Source: Pseudonocardia alni
GTDB lineage: Bacteria > Actinomycetota > Actinomycetes > Mycobacteriales > Pseudonocardiaceae
Assembly (NCBI RefSeq): GCF_002813375.1
Contig: NZ_PHUJ01000003.1
Span: 5,270,001 to 5,334,000, forward strand
DNA: 64,000 nucleotides
Reading direction: 5' to 3'
The notes below the pieces were generated by a model that did no database searches, was not told the DNA's origin, and saw only the letters and a list, made by a program, of their open reading frames with translations. Below are positions 24,237-33,427 of this stretch, one piece after another; the stretch's first letter is position 1, and each line of letters begins with the position of its first letter. The position numbers and the translations under genes are program-made.

Positions 24237-24367
24237 CGGCCGGAGTGGCCGGAAACGGCCTCCGGGCGTCGCGCGACCGGGTGGCGCGTCGCGCACCCCC
24301 ACTGTCCCCCACCACCTCTGACCTGCGAAGACATCGGACCGGTGGTCGGAGATCCGCCCGTCTCGGG

Positions 24368-24398
24368 TTGACGGTGGGTGAGTGTGGGGTAGTGTGGT
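24368..24398 (+). promoter_or_regulatory. mraZ promoter with overlapping MraZ box
   Basis: A -35 TTGACG (24368-24373) and a -10 TAGTGT (24390-24395) with 16-bp spacing form a good actinobacterial promoter, with start near 24402. Within it GTGGGTGAGT, GTGGGGTAGT and GTGGTG begin at 24374, 24384 and 24394, an exact 10-bp period. This is the classical MraZ box (TGGG cores), so MraZ should repress the whole dcw cluster by covering the core promoter. Confidence 0.8.
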
Positions 24399-24440
24399 GA
24401 TCGCTGGGACGAACAGGGGTCCCAGGTGGAGGTGGGGTCG

Positions 24441-24872
24441 GTGTTCCTCGGCACCTACACCCCGAAGCTGGACGACAAGGGGCGGCTCACGCTGCCCGCA
24501 AAATTCCGCGACGAGTTGCGAGGCGGCTGCATGATCACGAAAGGGCAGGACCACTGCCTCTACGTGTTCACCCGTGACGCCTTCACCGAGATGGCGCGCA
24601 AGATCGCCGCGGCCCCGCTGACGAACGAGTCGGCGCGGGTGTTCCAGCGGAACCTCTTCTCGGGCACCGACGAGCAGAACCCCGACGGCCAGGGCCGGAT
24701 CGCGATCCAGTCCGAGCTGCGCCGGTACGCCGGACTGTCCAAGGACTGCGTGGTGATCGGCGCGTTCACGCGCGCCGAGATCTGGGACGCGCAGGCCTGG
24801 CAGGAGTACCAGGAGCGGCACGAGGACGAGTTCGCCAAGGCCCAGGAGGAGGTTCTGCCCGGGCTGTTCTGA
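24441..24872 (+). CDS. mraZ: MraZ, transcriptional regulator of the dcw cluster
   Basis: 143 residues, the usual length. Two AbrB-like MraZ domains are visible: FLGTYTPKLDDKGRLTLPAKFRDEL at the N-terminus and NPDGQGRIAIQSELRRYAGL in the second half, each with the DxKGR-like DNA-binding motif (second copy DGQGR). It forms a ring-shaped multimer that binds repeated TGGG cores; such cores lie over its own promoter. GTG 24441 gives the standard start and sits 8 nt after GGAGG at 24428-24432; the GTG at 24426 overlaps that site. Confidence 0.97.
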   Translation: MFLGTYTPKLDDKGRLTLPAKFRDELRGGCMITKGQDHCLYVFTRDAFTEMARKIAAAPLTNESARVFQRNLFSGTDEQNPDGQGRIAIQSELRRYAGLSKDCVVIGAFTRAEIWDAQAWQEYQERHEDEFAKAQEEVLPGLF

Positions 24873-25266
24873 GTTCCGCTGGCGGGCGGGACGACGGATG
24901 GTGGCAGTACCTGAGCAGGACAGCACGACCGACAGCGGACGACACCACCGTCGCCGCCCCGACCCGGGTGCCGTGATCGAGTCGGCCCTGGCACACCTTC
25001 CCCGGTGCCAGGTCCGTCTCGGCACGGCCCCCGGGTGGGGACGGCGCCGGCGCCCACCCCGACTGGGGAGTTCGGGTGGCGCGGTGGCGCCCGCGCGTCT
25101 TCGGGCGTGGAGCGGACCGGTTGTGGGAGCCGGCACGCCACACCCACGGACATCGACCCTCCCGGTCCCGGCCCCCGTGGCCGGGACCGGGTACGGCCGC
25201 CGCACCGACGGCCCGCACGACACGCACGCACCACACGGGGACGGACGGCGCACCGGGGGGTGGGAC

Positions 25267-26265
25267 GTGGACGGTACTTCCGGCGACGGCGCCACCCCGC
25301 GCGACGAGCGCGCGCCCGGTGACCGGCACACCCCGGTCCTGCTGGACCGCGTCTCCGAGCTGCTCGACCCCGCGCTGCGCGACCGCGATGCCGTCTACGT
25401 GGACGCCACTCTCGGCATGGGCGGCCACGCGGCGGCGCTGCTGGCCGCGCACCCCCGGCTGACCGTCGTCGGCATGGACCGCGACCCGCAGGCCCTCGAG
25501 CTCGCGGGCCGCAGGCTGACCGCCTACGCCGACCGGCTGCACCGGGTGCACACCGTCTACGACGACGTCGCCGGCGCGCTGGAGCAGGCGGGCGTGCCCG
25601 CCGCCGACGGCATCCTGTTCGACCTGGGCGTCTCCTCGCTCCAGCTCGACGAGGACGCCCGTGGCTTCTCCTACTCCCGCGACGCCGACCTCGACATGCG
25701 GATGGACCCGACCACCGGGCCGACAGCCGCCGACGTCCTGAACTCCTACGCCGCCGGCGAACTGCGCCGGATCCTGCGGGAATACGGCGAGGAGCGGTTC
25801 GCCGGACCGATCGCCAACGCGATCGTCCGGACCCGGGAGAAGCGCCCGTTCACCCGCAGCACCGAGCTCGTCGAGCTGCTCTACGGCGTGGTCCCGGCCG
25901 CGTCCCGGCGCACCGGCGGGCACCCGGCGAAGCGGACCTTCCAGGCACTGCGCATCGAGGTGAACCGCGAGCTCGAGGTCCTGCGCGACGCGTTGCCCGC
26001 GGCACTGGACGCGCTCGCCCCGGGTGGGCGGATCGTCGTCCTGTCCTACCACTCGCTGGAGGACCGGATCACCAAGCGCGTGCTCGCCGAGCGCGTCCGC
26101 TCGCGGACGCCGGTGGACCTGCCGGTGGAGCTTCCCGGACACGGACCGGAGTTCCGGCTGCTCAGCCGGGGCTCCGAGCAGGCGTCCGACTCCGAGATCG
26201 CCCGCAACCCGCGGGCCGCCCCGGTACGGCTGCGCGCGGCGGAACGCGTGGAGGACGGGCCGTGA
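25267..26265 (+). CDS. rsmH: 16S rRNA (cytosine-1402-N4)-methyltransferase RsmH (MraW)
   Basis: 332 residues. The motifs RHTPVLLDRVSELLDP, VDATLGMGGHAAALL (SAM binding), DGILFDLGVSSLQLDEDARGFSY and HPAKRTFQALRIEVNREL are all typical. It methylates C1402 of 16S rRNA. GTG 25267 gives the normal family length. The frame stays open back to ATG 24898, but that stretch reads as Arg/Pro/Gly-rich sequence without conserved content, so I treat 24873-25266 (394 nt) as an intergenic leader. It is rich in GTGGGG/CCCAC runs (for example near 25035-25060), which might bind MraZ as well. Confidence 0.94.
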   Translation: MDGTSGDGATPRDERAPGDRHTPVLLDRVSELLDPALRDRDAVYVDATLGMGGHAAALLAAHPRLTVVGMDRDPQALELAGRRLTAYADRLHRVHTVYDDVAGALEQAGVPAADGILFDLGVSSLQLDEDARGFSYSRDADLDMRMDPTTGPTAADVLNSYAAGELRRILREYGEERFAGPIANAIVRTREKRPFTRSTELVELLYGVVPAASRRTGGHPAKRTFQALRIEVNRELEVLRDALPAALDALAPGGRIVVLSYHSLEDRITKRVLAERVRSRTPVDLPVELPGHGPEFRLLSRGSEQASDSEIARNPRAAPVRLRAAERVEDGP

Positions 26266-26329
26266 GCACCCGTGGCACGGATCCGAGCACGCAGGCAGCA
26301 CCGGCACGGCGGAGAGGCAGGAACCCCCG

Positions 26330-27016
26330 ATGAGCACACCCGTCATCGAGCGCCCGGGCACCCCGGGCGGTGGCCGGCAGCGGCCCGACACCCGCCAGAG
26401 CCGTCGTACCGCGGCACCTCCGCGGATCCCGGCCCAGCGCGGCCCCGGCGACGCCCGACGGGTGGCCGACCAGCGCCGCCGTAGCGCGGCCAGGGAGAAC
26501 ACCGGCCGCGCGAAGTTCGTGCTGGTCGTGATGGTCCTGCTGGTCTCGGGTCTGATCGCGACGCTGTGGCTGTCGACCGCCGCGGCGGCCGACTCCTACT
26601 CGCTTCAGGCGGCACGGGAGCGGACCGCGTCGCTCACCGAGCAGTCCGAGGCGCTCCGCAAGGAGGTCACGGTGCTGCAGAGCCCCGGCTCGCTCGCCGA
26701 CCGCGCCGCGGCTCAGGGCATGGTCCGGGTGACCGACCCGGCACGCCTGGTGGTCGCACCGGACGGGCGCGTCGACGTCGTCGGGGAGCCGAGTGCCGCC
26801 GTCGCCGCGGCGCCGCCCGCCCCGCCCGCCGCCGACGCACCGGCCCCGCAGGCCCCTCCCGCGCAGCAGGGGCAGCAGCCGGGCGCGGCCACCACCGACC
26901 CGGCCGCCGAGGGCGGTGACGCCGCTCCGGGCGCCGCCGCGGGCGGCGCCGCCGGTGCCGGTGAGGGCACCGAGCACGAGGTCCCGGCCGACACCCGGGC
27001 GGCGGGCGGGAACTGA
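26330..27016 (+). CDS. ftsL: FtsL-like bitopic division protein with Ala/Pro-rich tail
   Basis: 228 residues. A basic cytoplasmic N-terminus (about 60 residues), one membrane helix (FVLVVMVLLVSGLIATLWLSTAAA), then a short coiled coil (LQAARERTASLTEQSEALRKEVTVLQ) leading to PARLVVAPDGRV. Position and build identify FtsL. The last 90 residues are a long Ala/Pro/Gly tail outside the membrane, much longer than in E. coli FtsL. It would join FtsQ and FtsW/FtsI in the septal complex. ATG 26330 was chosen; its stop overlaps the ftsI ATG (TGATG). Confidence 0.88.
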   Translation: MSTPVIERPGTPGGGRQRPDTRQSRRTAAPPRIPAQRGPGDARRVADQRRRSAARENTGRAKFVLVVMVLLVSGLIATLWLSTAAAADSYSLQAARERTASLTEQSEALRKEVTVLQSPGSLADRAAAQGMVRVTDPARLVVAPDGRVDVVGEPSAAVAAAPPAPPAADAPAPQAPPAQQGQQPGAATTDPAAEGGDAAPGAAAGGAAGAGEGTEHEVPADTRAAGGN

Positions 27017-28842
27017 TGGTCTACGCGCCGCCGCGCCCCCGGCCGCGGGGGCAGGGTCCGCGGGGCGGCCGGCGCCGGTCCCCGGCCGACGACCCGCGGT
27101 TCCGGCTGCGCCTGGCCTGGGTGGCGCTGGCCGCCCTGCTGCTGGTGTCCGGGGCGAAGCTCGTCGTCGTCCAGACGGTGCAGGCGGGCACGCTGACCGC
27201 GGACGCGGAGAAGCAACGCGCCAGCCGGATCGTCATCCCGGCCGAGCGCGGCGCGATCAGCGACCGCAACGGCGCCGTGCTGGCGTTCTCCACCGAGTCC
27301 AAGGCGCTCGTCACCAACCCGCGCCTGATCAACTCCACCAAGGGCGCGGACGCGGTGGCCTACAAGAACCGGATGGCCGACGCCGTCGCCGCGGTGACCC
27401 ACGGCGACCCCGAGGAACTGAAGCGGGCGCTGAACAGCGACCGCGGTTACGTCGTGATGGCCACCGCGGTCGACCCCGGTCCCGCCCGTGACCTCCGGAC
27501 GCAGTTCCCGGAGATCGCCGAGGAGAGCCGCGAGGCGCGCCAGTACCCCAACGGGACGCTGGCCTCGAACATCATCGGCGCCGCGACCTGGAGCGCCGAC
27601 GCGCAGAAGCTGATCGGCCGGATCGGCCTGGAGTCCTCCGACGACGAACTGCTCGCCGGTCGCGACGGCTTCCAGATCGCCGACACCGCCGAGGGCAGCG
27701 GCACCGTCATCCCCGGCAGCGTCCGCTCCGAGCAGGCCGCGGTGTCCGGCTCCGACGTGCAGCTGACGATCGACTCCGACCTGCAGTTCCAGGTGCAGCG
27801 GATGCTCGCGGACTACGCGGGCCGCGCCGAGGCGCGCAGCGGCTCGGCCGTCGTCCTCGACCGGGCCACCGGGCAGGTGCTCGCGCTCGCCGACAACACC
27901 TCGTTCGACCCGGCCCAGCTGCTGTCCGCGGACCCGAACTCGCTGGGCAACAAGGGCGTCACCACGCCCTTCGAACCCGGCTCGGTCAACAAGGTCGTCA
28001 CCATGGCCGCCGCACTGGAGGCCGGCGTCGCCAAGCCCGACGACGTGCTCGACGTGCCCGGCAGCATCGAGGTCGCCGACCGCACGATCAAGGACGCCTG
28101 GGCGCACGGCGTCGACCGCTACACGCTGACCGGCGTGCTGGCGAAGTCCTCCAACGTCGGCACCCTGATGACCGCGCAGAAGGTCGGCGAGGACCGCTTC
28201 TCGGACATGCTCGCGAAGATGGGCGTCGGGCAGAAGACCGGTGTCGGGCTGCCCGGCGAGAGCGGCGGACGGGTCCCGGCCCGCGCGACCTGGTCCGGCT
28301 CCACCTTCGGCAACCTGCCGATCGGGCAGGGCCTGTCGATGACCGTGCTGCAGATGGCCGGGATGTACCAGGCCATCGCCAACGACGGCGTCCGGGTACC
28401 GCCGCGGATCGTCGCCGCGACGACCGGCCCGGACGGCGTCCGGGTACCGACCGAGGCGCCCGAGCCGGTACAGGTGATGTCGCCGCAGACCGCGCAGACC
28501 CTGCGGACGATGCTCACCGCCGTCACCCAGAAGGCGCACGGCCAGTCCGGCACCGGGCCCGCCGCCGCGGTGCCCGGCTACGAGGTGGCGGGCAAGACCG
28601 GCACCGCCCAGCAGGTGGACCCGGCGACCGGGGCCTACTCGCGCTCCCAGTACTGGATCACCTTCGCCGGGATGCTCCCGGCCCAGGACCCGCGGTTCGT
28701 GATCGGGATCATGCTCGACGCCCCGAAGGGCGGGACGAGCGCGGCGCCGCTGTTCCACGACATCGCCTCCTACCTGGCCCAGCGCGACGCCGTGCCGGTC
28801 CAGACCGCGCCGCAGCCGGTGCAGACCCTGCAGATCCGGTGA
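27016..28842 (+). CDS. ftsI: Septal penicillin-binding protein FtsI (class B PBP, PBP3)
   Basis: 608 residues. A basic N-terminus, one membrane helix (LAWVALAALLLVSGAKLVVVQTV), the PBP dimer domain (SRIVIPAERGAISDRNGAVLAFS), then the transpeptidase domain. Active-site motifs are Ser323-Val-Asn-Lys326 (EPGSVNK), Ser378-Ser-Asn380, and Lys527-Thr-Gly (GKTGTAQQ). It crosslinks septal peptidoglycan together with the glycosyltransferase FtsW and is the usual beta-lactam target. The 259-nt gap to murE shows no gene but holds the murE promoter. Confidence 0.97.
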   Translation: MVYAPPRPRPRGQGPRGGRRRSPADDPRFRLRLAWVALAALLLVSGAKLVVVQTVQAGTLTADAEKQRASRIVIPAERGAISDRNGAVLAFSTESKALVTNPRLINSTKGADAVAYKNRMADAVAAVTHGDPEELKRALNSDRGYVVMATAVDPGPARDLRTQFPEIAEESREARQYPNGTLASNIIGAATWSADAQKLIGRIGLESSDDELLAGRDGFQIADTAEGSGTVIPGSVRSEQAAVSGSDVQLTIDSDLQFQVQRMLADYAGRAEARSGSAVVLDRATGQVLALADNTSFDPAQLLSADPNSLGNKGVTTPFEPGSVNKVVTMAAALEAGVAKPDDVLDVPGSIEVADRTIKDAWAHGVDRYTLTGVLAKSSNVGTLMTAQKVGEDRFSDMLAKMGVGQKTGVGLPGESGGRVPARATWSGSTFGNLPIGQGLSMTVLQMAGMYQAIANDGVRVPPRIVAATTGPDGVRVPTEAPEPVQVMSPQTAQTLRTMLTAVTQKAHGQSGTGPAAAVPGYEVAGKTGTAQQVDPATGAYSRSQYWITFAGMLPAQDPRFVIGIMLDAPKGGTSAAPLFHDIASYLAQRDAVPVQTAPQPVQTLQIR

Positions 28843-29088
28843 CGGCGCGGCCGGGTGCGGTCCGGCTGCGTCGGACGGTCCCGGCCGCTGCCCACCCGTA
28901 CGGGGCCCGGCCGGGCCGCCGTGCACCCCGCCCGACGAGCCGCCCACCGGCCCGGAACCTGCGCCGGATGGCCGTATCCGGCTCGTCGGACGGCCGTGTG
29001 CCGGTCGTCGTTCCGCCGCCCGCCGCGACCTCCTCCGCGAGCGGTCGCGGGCGCCTGACCGGGACGAGGGGCGGCCCGCGCCGGTCGG

Positions 29089-29094
29089 TAACCT
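29089..29094 (+). promoter_or_regulatory. -10 element giving a leaderless murE transcript
   Basis: TAACCT matches the actinobacterial TANNNT -10 hexamer and lies exactly 7 nt upstream of the murE GTG (29102). No ribosome site precedes the GTG. This suggests internal initiation inside the dcw cluster with translation directly at the 5' end. Confidence 0.55.
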
Positions 29095-29101
29095 CCGGCC
29101 T

Positions 29102-30820
29102 GTGCCCGACCTCCACACCGCAGCCACCGCCCGCTCCCGGAGCACCGGCGGATCCGCGCTCGGCGGCGGGCCGGGTGGCGTGCAGGGCGACCGGACGGGG
29201 ACGGGTGACGTGGCGGGATCCCTCGAGTCGCTGCCGGACCGCCCGTCGCAGGTGCGCCCGGTCGACGTCGCCCTGCTCGGGCGGCTCGCCGGCGCCGAGC
29301 TGAACCCGCGCACCGCGGGCAGCGGGCCCGGCCCGCTGCTCGACCCCGCGGCCGGACCGCACACCGTCACCGGCGCCACCCTGCGGGCGGGCTCGGTGCG
29401 CCCCGGCGACCTGTTCGCGGCCCTGCCCGGCGCCCGCGCCCACGGCGCCGACTTCGCCGCACAGGCCATCGCCTCGGGCGCCGGCGCGATCCTCACCGAC
29501 GGCGCGGGCGCGGACCGCCCCGAGATCCGGCACTCCCGGCTCCCGGTGCTGGTGCACCCGAACCCGCGCGAGGTCCTCGGCCCGGTCTCGGCCGCCGTCT
29601 ACGGCGAGCCCACCGCCCGCCTGCGGGTGCTCGGGGTGACCGGCACCTCGGGCAAGACGACCGTCGCCCACCTGCTGGAGGCGGGCCTGACCGCGGCCGG
29701 GAGGGCCACCGGTCTGCTCGGCACCGTGCGGACCCGGGTCCAGGTCCCCGGCCACCCGGCCCGGGCGCTGCCCAGCGCGTTCACCACCCCCGAGGCACCG
29801 GACCTGCAGGCGCTGTTCGCGGTCATGGTCGAGGCCGGCGTGACCGACGTGGCCATGGAGGTCTCCAGTCACGCGCTCGCGCTCGGCCGGGTCGGCGGGT
29901 CCCGGTTCACCGCCGGGGCCTTCACCAACCTGTCCCAGGACCACCTGGACTTCCACCCCACGATGACCGACTACTTCGAGGCCAAGGCCCGGCTGTTCGG
30001 CGGCGGCGGGGCGGGCGTGGAGGCCGCGCGGCACGGCGTCGTCTGCGTCGACGACGAGTGGGGCCGCCGGCTGGCGGCCCGCCACCGGGACGCGGTCACC
30101 GTCTCCTCCGACCCGCGCGGCGCGCCCGCCACCTGGACGGTCCGCGACCTCACCGCCCACCCCGACGGCACCCAGACCTTCACCGCGGTCGGCCCCGGCG
30201 GGCTCGCGGTGCCGGTCACGCTGAGCCTGCCCGGCCGCTACAACGTCGCGAACGCGCTCGTCGCGCTGGCCGTGCTGGACGCCGACGGGATCGACCCCGA
30301 GGTGGCCGCGGCCGGGTTCGCCCGGGCGTCGGTGCCGGGCCGGATGCAGCGCGTCGACGCCGGTCAGCCCTGGCTGGGCGTGGTCGACTACGCGCACAAG
30401 CCGGCCGCCGTCGCCGCGCTGCTGGACGCGCTGCGCCGCCAGGTCCGCCCGCACGCGCGGGTGATCACCGTGCTCGGCTGCGGCGGGGACCGCGACACCG
30501 GCAAGCGCCCGCTGATGGGCGCCGCGGCCGCGATCCGGTCCGACGTGCTCGTCGTGACCGACGACAACCCCCGCAGCGAGGAGCCCGGCGCGATCCGCCG
30601 CGCGATGCTCGACGGCGCGTTCGGCGAGCCCGCCCGCGGTGACGTCATCGAGATCGGCGACCGGCGCAGCGCGATCGTCTACGCGGTCCGCTCGGCCCGC
30701 CCTGGCGACGCGGTGGTGGTCGCCGGCAAGGGCCACGAGGCCGGCCAGGAGATCAACGGCGTCAAGTACCCGTTCGATGACACCGACGAGCTGGTGGCGG
30801 CGATCCGGGCGGCGACGTGA
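29102..30820 (+). CDS. murE: UDP-MurNAc-L-Ala-D-Glu:meso-DAP ligase MurE
   Basis: 572 residues, with about 45 extra at the N-terminus. The ATP site is VLGVTGTSGKTTVAHLLEAGL, and the central domain has HTTPEAP-like ITTPEAPDLQALFA and DHLDFHPTMTDYFEAKARLF. The C-terminal DDNPRSEEP is the DNPR motif that selects meso-diaminopimelate rather than lysine, as expected for a Pseudonocardia-type wall. It adds the third amino acid to the stem peptide in the cytoplasm. The start is GTG 29102 on a probable leaderless mRNA; a later start nearer VDVALLGRLAG is possible. Confidence 0.95.
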   Translation: MPDLHTAATARSRSTGGSALGGGPGGVQGDRTGTGDVAGSLESLPDRPSQVRPVDVALLGRLAGAELNPRTAGSGPGPLLDPAAGPHTVTGATLRAGSVRPGDLFAALPGARAHGADFAAQAIASGAGAILTDGAGADRPEIRHSRLPVLVHPNPREVLGPVSAAVYGEPTARLRVLGVTGTSGKTTVAHLLEAGLTAAGRATGLLGTVRTRVQVPGHPARALPSAFTTPEAPDLQALFAVMVEAGVTDVAMEVSSHALALGRVGGSRFTAGAFTNLSQDHLDFHPTMTDYFEAKARLFGGGGAGVEAARHGVVCVDDEWGRRLAARHRDAVTVSSDPRGAPATWTVRDLTAHPDGTQTFTAVGPGGLAVPVTLSLPGRYNVANALVALAVLDADGIDPEVAAAGFARASVPGRMQRVDAGQPWLGVVDYAHKPAAVAALLDALRRQVRPHARVITVLGCGGDRDTGKRPLMGAAAAIRSDVLVVTDDNPRSEEPGAIRRAMLDGAFGEPARGDVIEIGDRRSAIVYAVRSARPGDAVVVAGKGHEAGQEINGVKYPFDDTDELVAAIRAAT

Positions 30821-30914
30821 CGCGCCGCGGGGCGACAGGGCAGGGCGTGCCGGCACCCGGCACGAACCGCGCACGGGCAGGAGGACGGATCGGACCGGTG
30901 GAGGCGAGCGGGCG

Positions 30915-32360
30915 ATGATCGAGATGACGCCGGCGGAGATCGCGGCCGTGACCGGCGGCCGCCTGCACCGCATCGACACCGAGACCGCCGCCGCGCCGGT
31001 CACCGCCGTCGAGTTCGACTCCCGGAGGATCGGGCCGGGCGGGCTGTTCCTGGCGCTGCCGGGGGAGCGGGCCGACGGCCACGACTTCGCCGCGCAGGCC
31101 GTCACCCGCGGTGCGACCGCGGTGCTGGCGGGCCGCGAGGTCGACGCCCCCGCGGTCGTCGTGCCGCCGGTCGAGGTCCGCGACAGCCACACCTACCTCG
31201 GTGCGGTCGACCCCGACGGGACCGGCGCCGCCGTCCTGGCCGGGCTGGGCCGCCTGGCCCGGCACGTGCTGGGCGCCCTGCCGGGGCTCGCCGTCGTCGG
31301 CGTGACCGGGTCGGCGGGCAAGACCTCCACCAAGGACCTGCTGGCCGCGGTGCTGTCCCCGCTGGGGCCGACCGTCGCGCCGCCGGAGTCGTTCAACAAC
31401 GAGCTCGGGACGCCGTACACCGCGCTGCGCGCCGACGCGGGCACCCGCAACCTCGTGCTGGAGTTCTCCGCCCGCGGGATCGGCCACATCGCCGCGCTGT
31501 GCGCGGTCGCGCCACCGCGGATCGGGGTCGTCCTCAACGTCGGGTCCGCCCACCTCGGCGAGTTCGGCTCCCGCGCCGCGATCGCCACGGCGAAGGGCGA
31601 GCTCGTCGAGGCGCTGCCGCCGGGCGACCTGCCCGGCGGGCGGGGCGGCGTCGCCGTCCTCAACGCCGACGACGAGCTGGTCGCCGCCATGGCGACCCGC
31701 ACCCCCGCCCGGGTCGTCACCTTCGGACGCGCCGCGGACGCCCACGTGCGGGCCACCGACGTCACCCTGAGCGCGGGCCGGGCGTCGTTCCGGCTGGTCA
31801 CCCCGGCCGGTTCGGCCGACGTCGCGCTGCGGCTGGTGGGGGAGCACCAGGTCTCCAACGCGCTCGCCGCCGCCGCGGTCGCCCTCGAGCTGGGCGGCAC
31901 CCCGGACGGGATCGCGGCGGCGCTGTCCGCCGCGACGCCGGCGTCGCGCTGGCGGATGGAGGTCACCGACCGCGCCGACGGGGTGACCGTCGTCAACGAC
32001 GCCTACAACGCCAACCCCGAGTCCGTCCGTGCCGCGATCGTCGCGCTCGGGCAGATCGCCGGCCCGGACCGCCGGGCCTGGGCGGTCCTCGGCCCGATGG
32101 CCGAGATCGGGGACGGCGCGGCCGCCGAGCACGCCGCGGCAGCGGAGAACGCCCGCGCCGCCGGGGCCCGGGTGGTCGCCGTCGGCGCACCCGACTACGG
32201 GCCCGGCGCCGAGCACGTCGCCGACGTGCCCACCGCCCTGATCCTGCTGCGGGAGCGGACCCGGCCCGGCGACGTCGTGCTGGTCAAGGCCTCCCGCAGC
32301 GCCGGGCTCGAGCGGCTCGCCGCCGGCCTGCTGACGACCGAAGGACTGGTGTGCCGGTGA
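30915..32360 (+). CDS. murF: UDP-MurNAc-tripeptide:D-Ala-D-Ala ligase MurF
   Basis: 481 residues. The N-terminal domain has TAVEFDSRRIGPGGLFLALPGERADGHDF, the ATP loop is VVGVTGSAGKTSTKDLLAAVL, and the substrate region is FNNELGTPYTAL, with NDAYNANPESVRAAI in the last domain. It adds D-Ala-D-Ala to make the pentapeptide precursor. ATG 30915 begins MIEMTPAEIAAVTGGRL, a usual MurF start; the 94 nt upstream show nothing notable. Its stop overlaps the mraY start. Confidence 0.96.
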   Translation: MIEMTPAEIAAVTGGRLHRIDTETAAAPVTAVEFDSRRIGPGGLFLALPGERADGHDFAAQAVTRGATAVLAGREVDAPAVVVPPVEVRDSHTYLGAVDPDGTGAAVLAGLGRLARHVLGALPGLAVVGVTGSAGKTSTKDLLAAVLSPLGPTVAPPESFNNELGTPYTALRADAGTRNLVLEFSARGIGHIAALCAVAPPRIGVVLNVGSAHLGEFGSRAAIATAKGELVEALPPGDLPGGRGGVAVLNADDELVAAMATRTPARVVTFGRAADAHVRATDVTLSAGRASFRLVTPAGSADVALRLVGEHQVSNALAAAAVALELGGTPDGIAAALSAATPASRWRMEVTDRADGVTVVNDAYNANPESVRAAIVALGQIAGPDRRAWAVLGPMAEIGDGAAAEHAAAAENARAAGARVVAVGAPDYGPGAEHVADVPTALILLRERTRPGDVVLVKASRSAGLERLAAGLLTTEGLVCR

Positions 32361-33427
32361 GGGGCCTGTTCCTGGCCGCGGGTCTCGCGCTCGCGGTGTC
32401 GATCCTGCTCACCCCGTACCTGATCCGCTTCTTCGCGCGGCAGGGCTTCGGCCAGGAGATCCGCGAGGAGGGCCCGCAGAGCCACCAGTCCAAGCGCGGT
32501 ACGCCGACGATGGGCGGCGTGGCGATCCTGCTCGCCATCTGGGTGGGCTACCTGGGCTCGCACGCGTTCACCCGGGAGCCGATCACGGCCTCGGCGCTGC
32601 TGGTGCTGTTCCTGACCACCGCGCTGGGCGTCGTCGGGTTCCTCGACGACTTCCTCAAGATCCGTCGTCAGCGCAACCTCGGGCTGAACAAGACCTCCAA
32701 GATCGTCGGCCAGGTCCTGACCGCGACGATCTTCGGTGTGCTCGCGGTGCGCTTCGTGAACGAGCGCAACCTCGCGCCCGCCTCGGAGAGCCTGTCGTTC
32801 GTCCGCGACATCACGGTGCTGAGCTTCGGCGTCGTCGGGTTCGTGCTGCTGTGCAACCTGATCGTCGCCGCCTGGTCGAACGCGGTGAACCTCACCGACG
32901 GCCTCGACGGCCTGGCCGCCGGTACCGCCGCGATGGTGCTCGGCACCTACGTGATCATCGCGTTCTGGCAGTTCCGCAACAACTGCGCGATCGCCGCGAC
33001 CGCGGGCTGCTACGAGGTCCGCGACCCGCTCGACGTCGGCCTGGTCGCCGCCGCCGCGATGGGCGGCTGCATCGGGTTCCTCTGGTGGAACGCCGCCCCG
33101 GCCCGCATCTTCATGGGCGACACGGGGTCGCTCGCGCTGGGCGGCCTGCTCGCCGGGCTGTCCATGGTGACCCGCACCGAGCTGCTGCTCGTCGTCATCG
33201 GCGGCGTGTTCGTGGTCGAGGCGCTGTCGGTGTCGCTGCAGATCATCGTGTTCCGCACCTCGCGCCGCCGGCTGTTCCGGATGGCACCGTTCCACCACCA
33301 CTTCGAGCTCGCCGGATGGGCCGAGACGACCGTCATCATCCGGTTCTGGCTGCTCGCCGCGATCTGCGCGGCGATGGGGCTGGGCATCTTCTACTCCGAG
33401 TGGCTGTCCATGTCGGGTTCCGGGTGA
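32351..33427 (+). CDS. mraY: Phospho-MurNAc-pentapeptide transferase MraY
   Basis: 358 residues with ten membrane helices. The family motifs are present: GPQSHQSKRGTPTMGGVAIL, LGVVGFLDDFLKIRR (Asp pair), NAVNLTDGLDGLAAG, RIFMGDTGSLALGG and the HHH motif in FHHHFELAGW. It makes lipid I from UDP-MurNAc-pentapeptide and decaprenyl phosphate. GTG 32351 has AAGGA at proper distance; GTG 32357 (overlapping the murF TGA) is the alternative. Confidence 0.97.
   Translation: MPVRGLFLAAGLALAVSILLTPYLIRFFARQGFGQEIREEGPQSHQSKRGTPTMGGVAILLAIWVGYLGSHAFTREPITASALLVLFLTTALGVVGFLDDFLKIRRQRNLGLNKTSKIVGQVLTATIFGVLAVRFVNERNLAPASESLSFVRDITVLSFGVVGFVLLCNLIVAAWSNAVNLTDGLDGLAAGTAAMVLGTYVIIAFWQFRNNCAIAATAGCYEVRDPLDVGLVAAAAMGGCIGFLWWNAAPARIFMGDTGSLALGGLLAGLSMVTRTELLLVVIGGVFVVEALSVSLQIIVFRTSRRRLFRMAPFHHHFELAGWAETTVIIRFWLLAAICAAMGLGIFYSEWLSMSGSG

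Noticed and set aside
24898..25266. N-terminal extension of RsmH by 123 residues
   Set aside because: No conserved content and normal length from GTG 25267; kept only as a low-rank finding.
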